DNA from: Gemmatimonadota bacterium
GTDB lineage: Bacteria > Gemmatimonadota > Gemmatimonadetes > Longimicrobiales > Gaopeijiaceae
Assembly (NCBI GenBank): GCA_022826565.1
Contig: JAJDUP010000047.1
Span: forward strand, 1 to 64,000
DNA length: 64,000 bases
Direction of reading: 5' to 3'
Both the position numbers and the translations under genes were made by a program. Below are positions 15,014-23,437 of the stretch, in pieces (position 1 is the stretch's first letter; every line of letters begins with the position of its first letter). The notes under the pieces are model-generated. The model saw nothing but the letters and a program-made list of their open reading frames with translations, ran no database searches and was not told the origin of the DNA.

Positions 15014-16312
15014 CTATCCGATGTTCGGATTCGAGTCCCGCTCCCTGCGCGGAATCTGAATGCACTCGGTGGTGCCGTAGGTGTTGCCGTCGTAGGGGTG
15101 GGTACCGGTGGCGAAGGGCAGGCCGTGGCGCAGGAAATCGTACAGGCGCCGTCCCTCCAGGAACAGTTCACGGGTACGCTCCTGCATTACCTGCCGCATG
15201 ATCTCGGCGTTGTCGCCCACGTTGGCGGGCTCGTACGCCGGCAGCCCTGCGGCCGCATGGAATTCGTTGATGATGTCGACCGCGGTTTGTCCCAACTCGA
15301 CCTCGGCGATGATCAGCTTCGCTTCGGCCGAATTCGCGATGGCGATGGGGCTCGTCCACGAGGGGTACTTGTGGATGTGCCGCAAGGGCGAGCCGTCCTG
15401 TCCGATTCCCGCCAGCGTGCTCTCCACCCGCGGATCGACCACGCCGCCGAAGGTCGGGTTCTCGCCGTCGACGGTGGGCTGGCCGTTCTCGTCATTGAAT
15501 TCGGGCGAGATGAAGCCGTCCACGTGGTTGTGCTGGTAGATGCGGTTGTAGCGGTAGAAGTCGGCCGAGGAGTAGTTGGCGTCGAAGCGGAAGCCGTCGG
15601 AGACGGCCGCCGCGTCGGACATGGCTCCCGCGTTGTCGCCGAGGGCCAGGCGCACGGCTGCGCGCCGGATCCGCGCTGCTTCGGCCAGATCGGCCCGTCC
15701 GGCTCCCTGGCCGAGCGACATCGCCTCGCCCAGAGCCGCTTCGGCGCTTTGCAGCATCTCTGTCTGGGACATGATGGGTCCGACGTCGATCGTCATGTCG
15801 CAGAAAGCCTCACCCAGGATGGCGCGCGAGAAGGCGCCGTACGCCGCGACGGTTGCGATCTTGTCGTTGCGTTCGGGGACGTCGGCGTCGTCCCACCCTT
15901 CGAGGCGCATGCGAGATGACTCGGCCGAGACACGCGCCTTCTGCACCGGCGTGAAAACGCCGTAGCCGAAGTTCGTGTTGCACTCCCTGACGTCCCGGTC
16001 CTGTCCGATCTTGCGGTGGTCCCACTCCGTCATGACGAGCCAGCCGGAGCTGTGCCGGAGCTCGTCCGTCAGCTGTCCCGAGGCGGCGACGTACTGGCTG
16101 AAGGCGCACTCGAATTCGCCGATCGCGCTGTTCACCAGCACCTGGGCCACGGAGGGATTCTCGAGGTTTTCGGCGGCGACCTTGGTTGGCAGTTCCACCT
16201 GCAGCAGGTCTTCGCACGCCAGGTTGGGGATTGTGAGCAAGAGGACCAGACCGACCGCGGAAAGGCGCGACCGGTTCCGCCCGCGGGCACCGTTCATTTC
16301 TCGGGTATACAT
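15014..16312 (-). CDS. SusD/RagB-family outer-membrane substrate-binding lipoprotein
   Basis: The 432-residue protein starts at an ATG preceded by AAGGAGA, 10 nt upstream; an in-frame ATG at 16333 precedes that site and is less likely. The signal peptide ends in IPNLAC, a good lipobox. The body has the helical SusD pattern, including AVRLALGDNAGAM, the dispersed ERTRELFLEGRRLYDFLRHG motif near the C-terminus and a final RRERDSNPN. SusD proteins form the lid on SusC transporters at the outer membrane. It follows susC with a 30-bp gap. Substrate is unknown; neighbours suggest peptides or amides rather than glycans, since no glycoside hydrolase is present. Confidence 0.9.
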   Translation of the reverse strand: MYTREMNGARGRNRSRLSAVGLVLLLTIPNLACEDLLQVELPTKVAAENLENPSVAQVLVNSAIGEFECAFSQYVAASGQLTDELRHSSGWLVMTEWDHRKIGQDRDVRECNTNFGYGVFTPVQKARVSAESSRMRLEGWDDADVPERNDKIATVAAYGAFSRAILGEAFCDMTIDVGPIMSQTEMLQSAEAALGEAMSLGQGAGRADLAEAARIRRAAVRLALGDNAGAMSDAAAVSDGFRFDANYSSADFYRYNRIYQHNHVDGFISPEFNDENGQPTVDGENPTFGGVVDPRVESTLAGIGQDGSPLRHIHKYPSWTSPIAIANSAEAKLIIAEVELGQTAVDIINEFHAAAGLPAYEPANVGDNAEIMRQVMQERTRELFLEGRRLYDFLRHGLPFATGTHPYDGNTYGTTECIQIPRRERDSNPNIG

Positions 16313-16342
16313 GATTCCCGTCTCTCCTTTCATTTGCGGTGG

Positions 16343-19300
16343 TCAATAGTTGAGGCGAAGAGTCATTGCCACGGTCGTGGCGGGCGGCATCGAGGTCTGG
16401 TGGTACACGCCTCCCTCGCGTGCCGCGTTCCATTGCCTCGTGAGCTCGACGTCGATCTCCCTGCGGCCGAAGGTTCCCGACTGGGCCTCCCACAGGTTGA
16501 AGAGATTGCGTGCCGAGATTGTCAGCGATCCACCGTCGCTGCCGGCCAGGGATGCGATCTGGTCGGACAGCGTGTACGAGAGCGAAAGCTCGCGCAGCTT
16601 CGCCAGTCCGCCCTTGAGCACGCCGGCCTGGAGCCAGTTGCCGACGATTTCGCTCATCGCCGCCAGCTGGGCATCTTCCCGCTCCAGGATCTGCTGCGAG
16701 TTCTGGAAGAGCAGGTGCGAGGCGGCCAGATCGCCGCTGATCTTGGTGTAGCCGCCCGAGAAATCGACGAGCGCGAAGAGGCGGAAGTCCTGCAGGAACC
16801 GAACCGACGTGTTGACGCCACCGTACCAGGTGGGGACCGAGGGCCCTCGGTAGACGGGTTGCGCCATCGAACACGGCACCATGCCGCCACCCTGTTCGGG
16901 CGTGGCCTCGCATTGGTCGTTGACGATGTTGCCGTTGGCATCGAACGCCGCCGAGACCACGTTCTCGACGAAGACGGCACCGACGGGCAGCCCTTCCTGG
17001 TGGCGCTGGCCGAAGAGGAAGATCGTGGGCAGGCCGCCGAGATCGACAACTTCGCTGTTGTTCGTTGCGTAGTTGAAGCCGATGTCCCAGTCGAGCTGGT
17101 CGCTGCGAATCAGGGTCGCACTGGCCTCCACCTCGATCCCTCGATTGTTGAGCTGCCCCACGTTCACGAACTGCGTGCCCGCGAATCCGCTCGAGGGCGA
17201 CACCGGCCGCGCGATGATCGCGTCCCTGGTGTCCTTGTTGTAGAAGGTGAAGCCCAGCCCGATCCTGTCATCCATCAGACTGGCGTCGAACCCGATCTCG
17301 AGTTCCTCGCCCACCTCGGGCTTCAGGTCCGGGTTGCCCACCGCGTCGGTGGTCAGGCCCGGCTGATCCCCGCCGGCGGTTATGGGCGCGTAGAGACGGC
17401 GCGCGGCAAAGACATCGGGCTGCCGGCCTGCCCGTCCCCAAGCCGCCCGCAGCTTCAGGTTGTTGACCAGTGATGTGTTGAAGAAGGACTCCTCGCTGAG
17501 AACCCAGGAGCCGCTGACCTTGGGGTACAGCACGAAGTCGAAGTTCTCGCCGAAGGCGCTGTTGTCATCGCCCCGGAAGGCCACGGTTGCGAACAGCCGG
17601 TTGTTCCAGCCGAGCTGCTCCTGCACGTAGAGGCCGAACGTCTTGTTCTCGATGAAGTCCTCCCACCCGGTCTTCACGGCGGCCGAGGAGACCGTGCCGG
17701 GACCGGGGGCGGGGAACTGGTCGCCCACCGCGCCGAACTCGTGCGTTTTCTTGACGTAGTACTGCGCGCCGAACGAGGTCTCGGAAGTGGTTCCGAAGAA
17801 GGGAAGGTCGAATGTCGCCGTCGCACCGTAGTCCAGGTTGGCCTGCGTGACCGCTCGCTCGGTGGTTTCCACATGCCCCAGGCTCATCGAGCCGAAGAAG
17901 TCGGCGGCGCCCAGCGGAGAACGCGGGACCATTCGCCCGGAGACGGAGTTTCCGAAATCGGCACCTCCGGTCACGCGATGGACGAGCCAGGGGAACGGAT
18001 TGTGACGGACCGTGCCGCTCGCGATGATCCGGTCGATGCCCTCGGTGACGTCCACCGTCTCCATGGCCCACGGCGGCGTCCAGTTCCAGCCCCGCCGCCG
18101 CTCGTCCTCGGCCGCGGCGGGCGTGCCCCAGTAGATGGATGAAACGAACTCGATGGGGAAGGGGCCTCCGCCGTTGAAGCGGGACTTGGAGCGGAGGAAG
18201 CCCATGTTCGTGGAGATGTTGAGCTGCTCGCTCGGGGTGATCTCGAAGTTTGCTCGCGCCGAGTACTTGTTCTGGTGGTTCCAGTCGACGAATCCCTCGT
18301 CGCGGTCCATCTGCGCCGATATGTAATAGCGGATCAGGTCCGTGCCGCCGCTCGACGAGATCCCGTAGGTCTGGTCGTGCCCGTAGGTGAACGGGATGCC
18401 GTGTCCCAGAGCCATTTCGGACTTGAGGACTTCGAACTTGCGGACGCCGCTGGGGAGGATCTCGCAGTTTGGACAAGGAGCAGTCCCCTTGTCGTATACC
18501 GCCGGCCAGCGGTCCACGGCATTGGACAGGTACGAGACGCCCTGCCTGACGGTGACTTCCCATCGCGGCGCTCCGGCCAGGCCCCGCTTGGTGGTGATCT
18601 GGATGACGCCGGCAGAGGCTTCGGTTCCGTAGAGGGTCGCGGCAGCCGGGCCCTTGATGACTTCGACGCTCTGGATCTCCTCCGGGTTGAGGTCGTTCAG
18701 CCGGCTTACCGACCCTCCGCGCATGGTCCCGTTCCCCTGATCGCTCCCGATGCGCGCGTTCGAATTGTTGTCGATCCTGACCCCGTCGACGTAGACCAGC
18801 GGGCTGCTTCCCAGAGTCACGCTGCCGATACCGCGGATCTTCATGGCCCCACCGGTGCCGACATTACCCGGCCCGCTGGCCATGTTCAGCCCCGAGACGT
18901 TCGAGTTCAGCATCTCCTGGAAGGTGCCCGACTGCCCGACCTGAAGGGCCTCGGTCATGTCGAGTTGCGCGATGGTCGTGCCGATCGCCCGCGTTTGCGA
19001 ACCGCCGGCCGTGCCGGTCACGACGATGGCGTCCAGGTTGATCGCGGTCTCCTCGAGTTCGATCTGGATCGTCGCATCCCCGGCCTGAAAGACCTCGGTG
19101 TGATCGCGGTAGCCGATCAGGACCACGCGCAGCGTCACGGTGGCCCCGGAAACGCCGGTGATGAGGAACCGGCCCGACGAATTGGTGGCCACGCCCTGGC
19201 CGGTCCCTTCGACGACTACCTGCGCGCCGGCCAAAGGCTGGCCCGTGCGCGCCGACAAGACGATTCCCGTTACCACCTCCTGGAGGGGTGGCGCGAGAAA

Positions 19301-19435
19301 CGTCGGCGTCTTCAGGACCGATCGGTCAGCCGCATTGGACGAGGCCATGGCGGCCACCGGCGCCAACGCGAGCACGGGCGAGGCGGCCACCAGGGCGAGG
19401 CAGCCTGTTGACAGGAGTCTCCTTAGACTTTGCAT
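16343..19435 (-). CDS. SusC/RagA-family TonB-dependent outer-membrane transporter
   Basis: The 1030-residue protein starts at an ATG with GGAGGAG about 9 nt upstream. Order of parts: signal peptide; carboxypeptidase-like regulatory domain (TGIVLSARTGQPLAGAQVVV, residues about 50-130); plug domain with MLNSNVSGLNMASGPG and MKIRGIGSVTLGSSPLVYVDG; then a beta-barrel ending in MTLRLNY with the terminal aromatic typical of BAM substrates. It imports bulky substrate across the outer membrane using TonB energy and pairs with the adjacent SusD. It likely starts the transcript that runs through susD and the two CocE-type hydrolases. Confidence 0.95.
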   Translation of the reverse strand: MQSLRRLLSTGCLALVAASPVLALAPVAAMASSNAADRSVLKTPTFLAPPLQEVVTGIVLSARTGQPLAGAQVVVEGTGQGVATNSSGRFLITGVSGATVTLRVVLIGYRDHTEVFQAGDATIQIELEETAINLDAIVVTGTAGGSQTRAIGTTIAQLDMTEALQVGQSGTFQEMLNSNVSGLNMASGPGNVGTGGAMKIRGIGSVTLGSSPLVYVDGVRIDNNSNARIGSDQGNGTMRGGSVSRLNDLNPEEIQSVEVIKGPAAATLYGTEASAGVIQITTKRGLAGAPRWEVTVRQGVSYLSNAVDRWPAVYDKGTAPCPNCEILPSGVRKFEVLKSEMALGHGIPFTYGHDQTYGISSSGGTDLIRYYISAQMDRDEGFVDWNHQNKYSARANFEITPSEQLNISTNMGFLRSKSRFNGGGPFPIEFVSSIYWGTPAAAEDERRRGWNWTPPWAMETVDVTEGIDRIIASGTVRHNPFPWLVHRVTGGADFGNSVSGRMVPRSPLGAADFFGSMSLGHVETTERAVTQANLDYGATATFDLPFFGTTSETSFGAQYYVKKTHEFGAVGDQFPAPGPGTVSSAAVKTGWEDFIENKTFGLYVQEQLGWNNRLFATVAFRGDDNSAFGENFDFVLYPKVSGSWVLSEESFFNTSLVNNLKLRAAWGRAGRQPDVFAARRLYAPITAGGDQPGLTTDAVGNPDLKPEVGEELEIGFDASLMDDRIGLGFTFYNKDTRDAIIARPVSPSSGFAGTQFVNVGQLNNRGIEVEASATLIRSDQLDWDIGFNYATNNSEVVDLGGLPTIFLFGQRHQEGLPVGAVFVENVVSAAFDANGNIVNDQCEATPEQGGGMVPCSMAQPVYRGPSVPTWYGGVNTSVRFLQDFRLFALVDFSGGYTKISGDLAASHLLFQNSQQILEREDAQLAAMSEIVGNWLQAGVLKGGLAKLRELSLSYTLSDQIASLAGSDGGSLTISARNLFNLWEAQSGTFGRREIDVELTRQWNAAREGGVYHQTSMPPATTVAMTLRLNY

Positions 19436-19640
19436 AGCGATACACTCCTCCCGTTGAAGGGTCCTGATGGGGGTTCCCGAATCGGGCTCAGGCGCGCGAG
19501 GGGTCGCCGGAGGAATGGTCCCGCTTCGGCCGGTCCCGCCATGGCCAACTCCAACGAACGCCTGCGCCACCGCAGCGTCCACGACCCTCGTTGCTCGATT
19601 CAGGCCGATCGCCATCGCTCGAGTCGGGGACGCCAGAGTC

Positions 19641-19690
19641 TAACGTGTACGGGTATGTATACACATTTCGCAAGGATATATGCATGCATT
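19641..19690 (-). promoter_or_regulatory. Candidate control region of susC
   Basis: The stretch upstream of susC is AT-rich against its surroundings and contains a TGTATACA palindrome (19656-19663) flanked by GTGTAC (19645-19650), making a wider imperfect dyad. TGTATACA resembles GntR-type operators. No regulator gene lies beside it, so this is a weak assignment. Confidence 0.3.
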
Positions 19691-19727
19691 TGTGCAGAAA
19701 CGTCGACCTTAGCCGCTCAGAGAGCCC

Positions 19728-20750
19728 TCAGCGCGGCTCCTTCCACACTTCGCTGCACACCCGCAGCCAGTTGCCGCCGAGGATGCCGCGGACATCGTCG
19801 TCCGCATATCCCCGTTGCAGCATGAGGTCGGTGAGTTCGGGCAGCTGCTCGATCTCGAAGCATGCGAGAGGCTCCCACAACCCCTGCTCCTTGCCGGGCC
19901 ACTCGTCGGGCCTCGCGTCGATGAACCGCCTGAGGAACTCCAGACCGGGCTTGTCGAGGTTGTCGAGGCCGATACCGACATGCTGCGGTCCCACGAGCTG
20001 CGCGACGTGATCCAGATGGCGGAAGTACGTCTCGGTGCTCGTATCCCCCAGGTAGAAGCCCGCGCTGGTGATCCCGATCACGCCCCCGACGGCCGCGCAC
20101 GCCTGGATCTGGTTGTCGCGGACGTTGCGGAAGTGCTCGCGTATCGAATGGCAGCCGAGGTGCGAGAAGATGACCGGCGCGCGCGACACCTCCATCATCT
20201 CCAGCGTGGTCCGATAGCCGGCGTGGGCCGCGTCCACCAGCATGCCGACCCGGTTCATCTCGTGGACGACCTTGATCCCGAACTGCGTGAGCCCGATGTC
20301 GATGCGGTCCGCCGACCCCCCGCCGATCGAGTTGACGAGGTTGAAGATGGGGTGCACGAAGCGGACCCCGAGCTTGTAGTAGGTCTCGATCAGGTTGAGG
20401 TCGCGCTCCAGGCAGCGGAACCCCTCCAGATGCAGGCCGACGGCGAGCTTCCCGTCGCGCTTGGCGGTCAGGATGTCGTCGACGGTGTTGACCAGCACGT
20501 AGCGGTCGGGCCGGCTCAGGATCTGGCGGCGGCAGCGAGCGATCCGCCGCATTGCCTCGCCGATGTTGTGGCGGTCGCCCGCGGGGTGCACGGACACGAA
20601 ATCGACCCCGGCGGCTCGCCAGCGCGGAAAGAGCCGCGAGTCGTTCCCGTGGTCGGGCTCCCAGACGAAGACCATGTCGCACACCAGCGCGTCGTCGTGA
20701 AGCGCTGCGGCCTGCGGGGAGACCGCCCATTCAGCCATGCTGCCGCCCAT
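19728..20750 (-). CDS. M19-like membrane dipeptidase family protein
   Basis: The 340-residue protein resembles renal dipeptidase (M19): VGLHLEGFR supplies the bridging Glu, DAAHAGYRT and VIFSHLGCHSI supply two metal-binding His, and the C-terminus ends with the ILGGNWLRV block. M19 enzymes are zinc dipeptidases of the TIM-barrel amidohydrolase type. The first-strand His-x-Asp motif is not where expected: the strand reads ALVCDMVFVWEPD. Activity may therefore differ, although an HGND follows shortly after. It starts 3 nt after the SDR gene, completing a tight operon with the SDR and serine hydrolase. A start at 20738 is also possible. No signal peptide is visible. Confidence 0.85.
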   Translation of the reverse strand: MGGSMAEWAVSPQAAALHDDALVCDMVFVWEPDHGNDSRLFPRWRAAGVDFVSVHPAGDRHNIGEAMRRIARCRRQILSRPDRYVLVNTVDDILTAKRDGKLAVGLHLEGFRCLERDLNLIETYYKLGVRFVHPIFNLVNSIGGGSADRIDIGLTQFGIKVVHEMNRVGMLVDAAHAGYRTTLEMMEVSRAPVIFSHLGCHSIREHFRNVRDNQIQACAAVGGVIGITSAGFYLGDTSTETYFRHLDHVAQLVGPQHVGIGLDNLDKPGLEFLRRFIDARPDEWPGKEQGLWEPLACFEIEQLPELTDLMLQRGYADDDVRGILGGNWLRVCSEVWKEPR

Positions 20751-20753
20751 TTC

Positions 20754-21515
20754 CTACTGCTCCCATTCGATGTGCCCGTCGACCGCGATGACCTGGCCCG
20801 TGACCCGGCTCGCCCCGTCGGAGCACAGGAACACAGCCATGTCGGCGATGTCCTCGGGCTCCACCTTGCAGCGCATCGAGATGAACCGCAGGAACTCGTC
20901 CTCGACCTCGGTCGGCGAGCGCCCCTCCTGGTCCGCGATCCGCTTGACGATCATGCGCATGCGCTCGTTGTTGACCATCCCCGGCTGGATCGCGTTCACG
21001 CGCACGTTCCACGGCCCCAGCTCGCGCGCCGCCGTCTGCGTCAGTCCCTCGACCCCCCACTTCGACACGTTGTAGACCGAGCGATTGATCGGCAGGGTCC
21101 GCACGCTGCCCGTCGAGATATTCACGATCGAGCCCTCGCGCCTGGCTTTCATCTCCGGCACCACTGCCCTTGTCCAGAAGAAGGGGCCGTAGAGGTTGAC
21201 CCGCATCGTGCGGTCCCATTCGTCGTCCGGCATCTCCTCCACCGGAAGACGGGGACCGGGGATGGCCGCGTCGTTCACGAGCGCGTCCACCCTGCCCATG
21301 GCTGCGGTCGCGTCGCGCATGCCGCGGGCAACGTCGGCGGGTTCGGATACATCCCCCACCGTGCCCGACAAGGTGGCGCTCTCGCTCAGCGCCTGCTCCA
21401 CGGCCCCGGCATCGATGTCGAAGATGTGGACCCTGTAGCCGGCGTCCGCGAACCGCTGCGCGATCACGCGCCCAATGCCGCTCGCTCCTCCGGTGACGAC
21501 GACCGTGCGCGCCAT
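20754..21515 (-). CDS. SDR-family NAD(P)-dependent oxidoreductase
   Basis: The 253-residue classical short-chain dehydrogenase has TGGASGIG at the N-terminus for the dinucleotide, VNDAAIPG in the place of NNAG, catalytic Ser in NISTGS and Tyr-Lys in VYNVSK, and the PGMVNNERM loop. Cytosolic. Substrate unknown; it sits between a serine hydrolase and an M19-like dipeptidase with 3-nt gaps on both sides, so it probably oxidises or reduces a product of hydrolysis, such as a hydroxy acid or alcohol. Confidence 0.92.
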   Translation of the reverse strand: MARTVVVTGGASGIGRVIAQRFADAGYRVHIFDIDAGAVEQALSESATLSGTVGDVSEPADVARGMRDATAAMGRVDALVNDAAIPGPRLPVEEMPDDEWDRTMRVNLYGPFFWTRAVVPEMKARREGSIVNISTGSVRTLPINRSVYNVSKWGVEGLTQTAARELGPWNVRVNAIQPGMVNNERMRMIVKRIADQEGRSPTEVEDEFLRFISMRCKVEPEDIADMAVFLCSDGASRVTGQVIAVDGHIEWEQ

Positions 21516-21518
21516 CGG

Positions 21519-23336
21519 CTACCTCCTGGTGAAGCGCACGCCCCGAACCCGGTCGAGCGAGACGTGCAGCGTGGATATGCGGCCGCGCCCGTCGCGCTGG
21601 AACCTGATCGCGAGGGGCGGCAGGGAGAGAAGGTCCAGCATGGGCGGGCGGTGAGGCTCCGCGATGAACGCGTCCGGGGCGGTGGCCAGAAGATCGAACG
21701 TCTGCGCGGTCTGGACGCCGGCGCCAATGCGCAGGGTCAGCTGGTTTCCCTCGTTCTCCACGTGCCAGTGCACGCGCAGCTGGTCGGAGTAGTAAGGGCC
21801 GACATAATCGGTGGGGGGGTGATGAGGGAGGCCTGCTCCGGGGTCGGCGGCCGGCACCCGGAGGAAGCGGCGCGGGGCGTCCCACGCGCTCCAGTGGACC
21901 TGAAGTTCGGCGGGCGGCGCGGAGTCACAGCCCGGTGCCACCACCTCGATGGGCGGAATATGCACGTTTCGAACCGTCCGGAAGGTGCAGTCGCCGAGGT
22001 CCTGCAGCGGGGCGGGGGCGCCCGAGAACTGGTGGGTGAGCGAGCCGGGCTCCCCCCTCGAGCGCAGGTAGTCCCCGGTTTCGGGATCGACGAAGGTGCC
22101 GGCGAGGAGTTGCTGCTGCTCGAACGTGAGAGGGGCAGGGCCCATCTCTCCAGGCGCCGAATAGCCCGAGCCGAGGTCCGAGGCGAGGAATGCGTCCACC
22201 ATCTGCGTGTGGAGCGCGCTTGCCGAGAGGGCGCCGAGGTGGTTGGTGAAGACCGCGACGATGAGGTCGATTTCGGGATAGAACGCCCAATGGGTGCCTG
22301 TGGCGCCCCCGTGCCCCCAGCCGCGCAGTCCGCGGTGCCGTTCCTGGCCGAGGCCGAACCCGTAGGCGAGGTCGTCGCCGTTGGCGAGCCGGGTGGGGCC
22401 CTTGAGCCGGTCGAACATCGCGGTGCCGTCCTCGAAACCTTCGCGCAGATGCAGGGGCCAGCGGAGGAAATCGTCGAAGGTGGTGATGAGCGATCCATCG
22501 CCCGAGGTCTGAAAGGGAAACTCGAAACGGAAGGAGGTAACATCTTCACCTGCGTACAGATACGTCGTTCCCTGGCCGTCGAATACCTGCGCGACGTCGG
22601 GGGGTGCGAGGGTCCGCTCCATGCCCAGCGGATCGAAGATCAGTTCCCGCAGGGCTTCCTGCCACGACGTACCCGTCACGTTCTCGATGACCCGCGCCAT
22701 CATGCGCCAGTTGGTGTCGATGTAGTTGTGGGCGGTTCCCGGCACATAGTTGAGCGTGTCCTGCCGGCGGGTGAGCGCGTACATCTCGTCCAGGGTGGCG
22801 TGCCCGGTGACACCCGCCATCGGCAGGAGCCATTCGTCCTGCCATATCCCGGAGGTGTTGGTGACAAGGTGGCGGATGGTGAGCGGCACGGGAAAGGTCG
22901 GAAAATCGGTCAGGTGCTCCTGTACCGGGTCGTCAAGGTCAAGCCTTCCGGCGTCCGCCAGCAGAAGGGTGGCGTGACCGGTGAACCCTTTTGTAATGGA
23001 CGCGATCCGGTAGCGGGCATCCGGGGTCCAGGGGATCCGGAACTCCCGGTTGACGGAACCGTAGCCGTCGAGAGACACAACGCGGCCCCGGTGAATCAGT
23101 GCCGCGATCCCGCCTGGACCTGCCGGTTCGTCGTGTCCGGCGAAGAGCGCGTCGACGCGTGCGGAGAGATCGGCCGACTCGGCGATAACCCAGTCACGTT
23201 CGGGCCCGGCGGGCTCACAGCCGGCTGAAGCCGCCGCCAGGGCGAATGCCAGAGCGATGGTGCGGGCGGATGGGCTGGTCAGGGCGTTCCTCCATTGATG
23301 GGGTGTCGGCGTCCAGCGGTGTTGCCGGGCCGTCAC
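21519..23336 (-). CDS. Serine hydrolase (class C beta-lactamase/esterase family), lipoprotein
   Basis: The 605-residue protein has a lipoprotein signal (LAAASAGC, Cys about 40), then the penicillin-binding fold with Ser113-Ile-Thr-Lys116, NYIDTNW in place of the usual YxN, and HGG in WGHGGATGTHW. The roughly 250-residue C-terminal extension is a separate beta-rich domain. Such proteins are usually esterases or peptidases, not antibiotic-resistance enzymes. The start is uncertain: GTG at 23336 lacks a ribosome binding site, whereas a CTG at 23282 has GGAGG 6 nt upstream and gives an ideal 22-residue lipoprotein signal. First gene of an operon with the SDR and M19-like dipeptidase; divergent from the TRAP binding protein. 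Confidence 0.88.
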   Translation of the reverse strand: MTARQHRWTPTPHQWRNALTSPSARTIALAFALAAASAGCEPAGPERDWVIAESADLSARVDALFAGHDEPAGPGGIAALIHRGRVVSLDGYGSVNREFRIPWTPDARYRIASITKGFTGHATLLLADAGRLDLDDPVQEHLTDFPTFPVPLTIRHLVTNTSGIWQDEWLLPMAGVTGHATLDEMYALTRRQDTLNYVPGTAHNYIDTNWRMMARVIENVTGTSWQEALRELIFDPLGMERTLAPPDVAQVFDGQGTTYLYAGEDVTSFRFEFPFQTSGDGSLITTFDDFLRWPLHLREGFEDGTAMFDRLKGPTRLANGDDLAYGFGLGQERHRGLRGWGHGGATGTHWAFYPEIDLIVAVFTNHLGALSASALHTQMVDAFLASDLGSGYSAPGEMGPAPLTFEQQQLLAGTFVDPETGDYLRSRGEPGSLTHQFSGAPAPLQDLGDCTFRTVRNVHIPPIEVVAPGCDSAPPAELQVHWSAWDAPRRFLRVPAADPGAGLPHHPPTDYVGPYYSDQLRVHWHVENEGNQLTLRIGAGVQTAQTFDLLATAPDAFIAEPHRPPMLDLLSLPPLAIRFQRDGRGRISTLHVSLDRVRGVRFTRR

Positions 23337-23437
23337 ATTAGCCGGGCGAACCGCATTTGTGCTAATCTTTACGGCTGACGATCGGTCCCGGCCAGCACTC
23401 CGGGCGAAGAACGAAGTCTTTCACGGAAAGCACTGCG

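Noticed and set aside
15000..15060. GTTCGGATTCGAGTCCCG looked like a tRNA T-arm
   Set aside because: No acceptor or anticodon arms fit around it, and it encodes the normal RRERDSNPN end of SusD on the minus strand.
19815..23228. Very long plus-strand open frame opposite the M19, SDR and serine hydrolase genes
   Set aside because: It spans three well-supported genes in antisense, with no domain or ribosome binding site.
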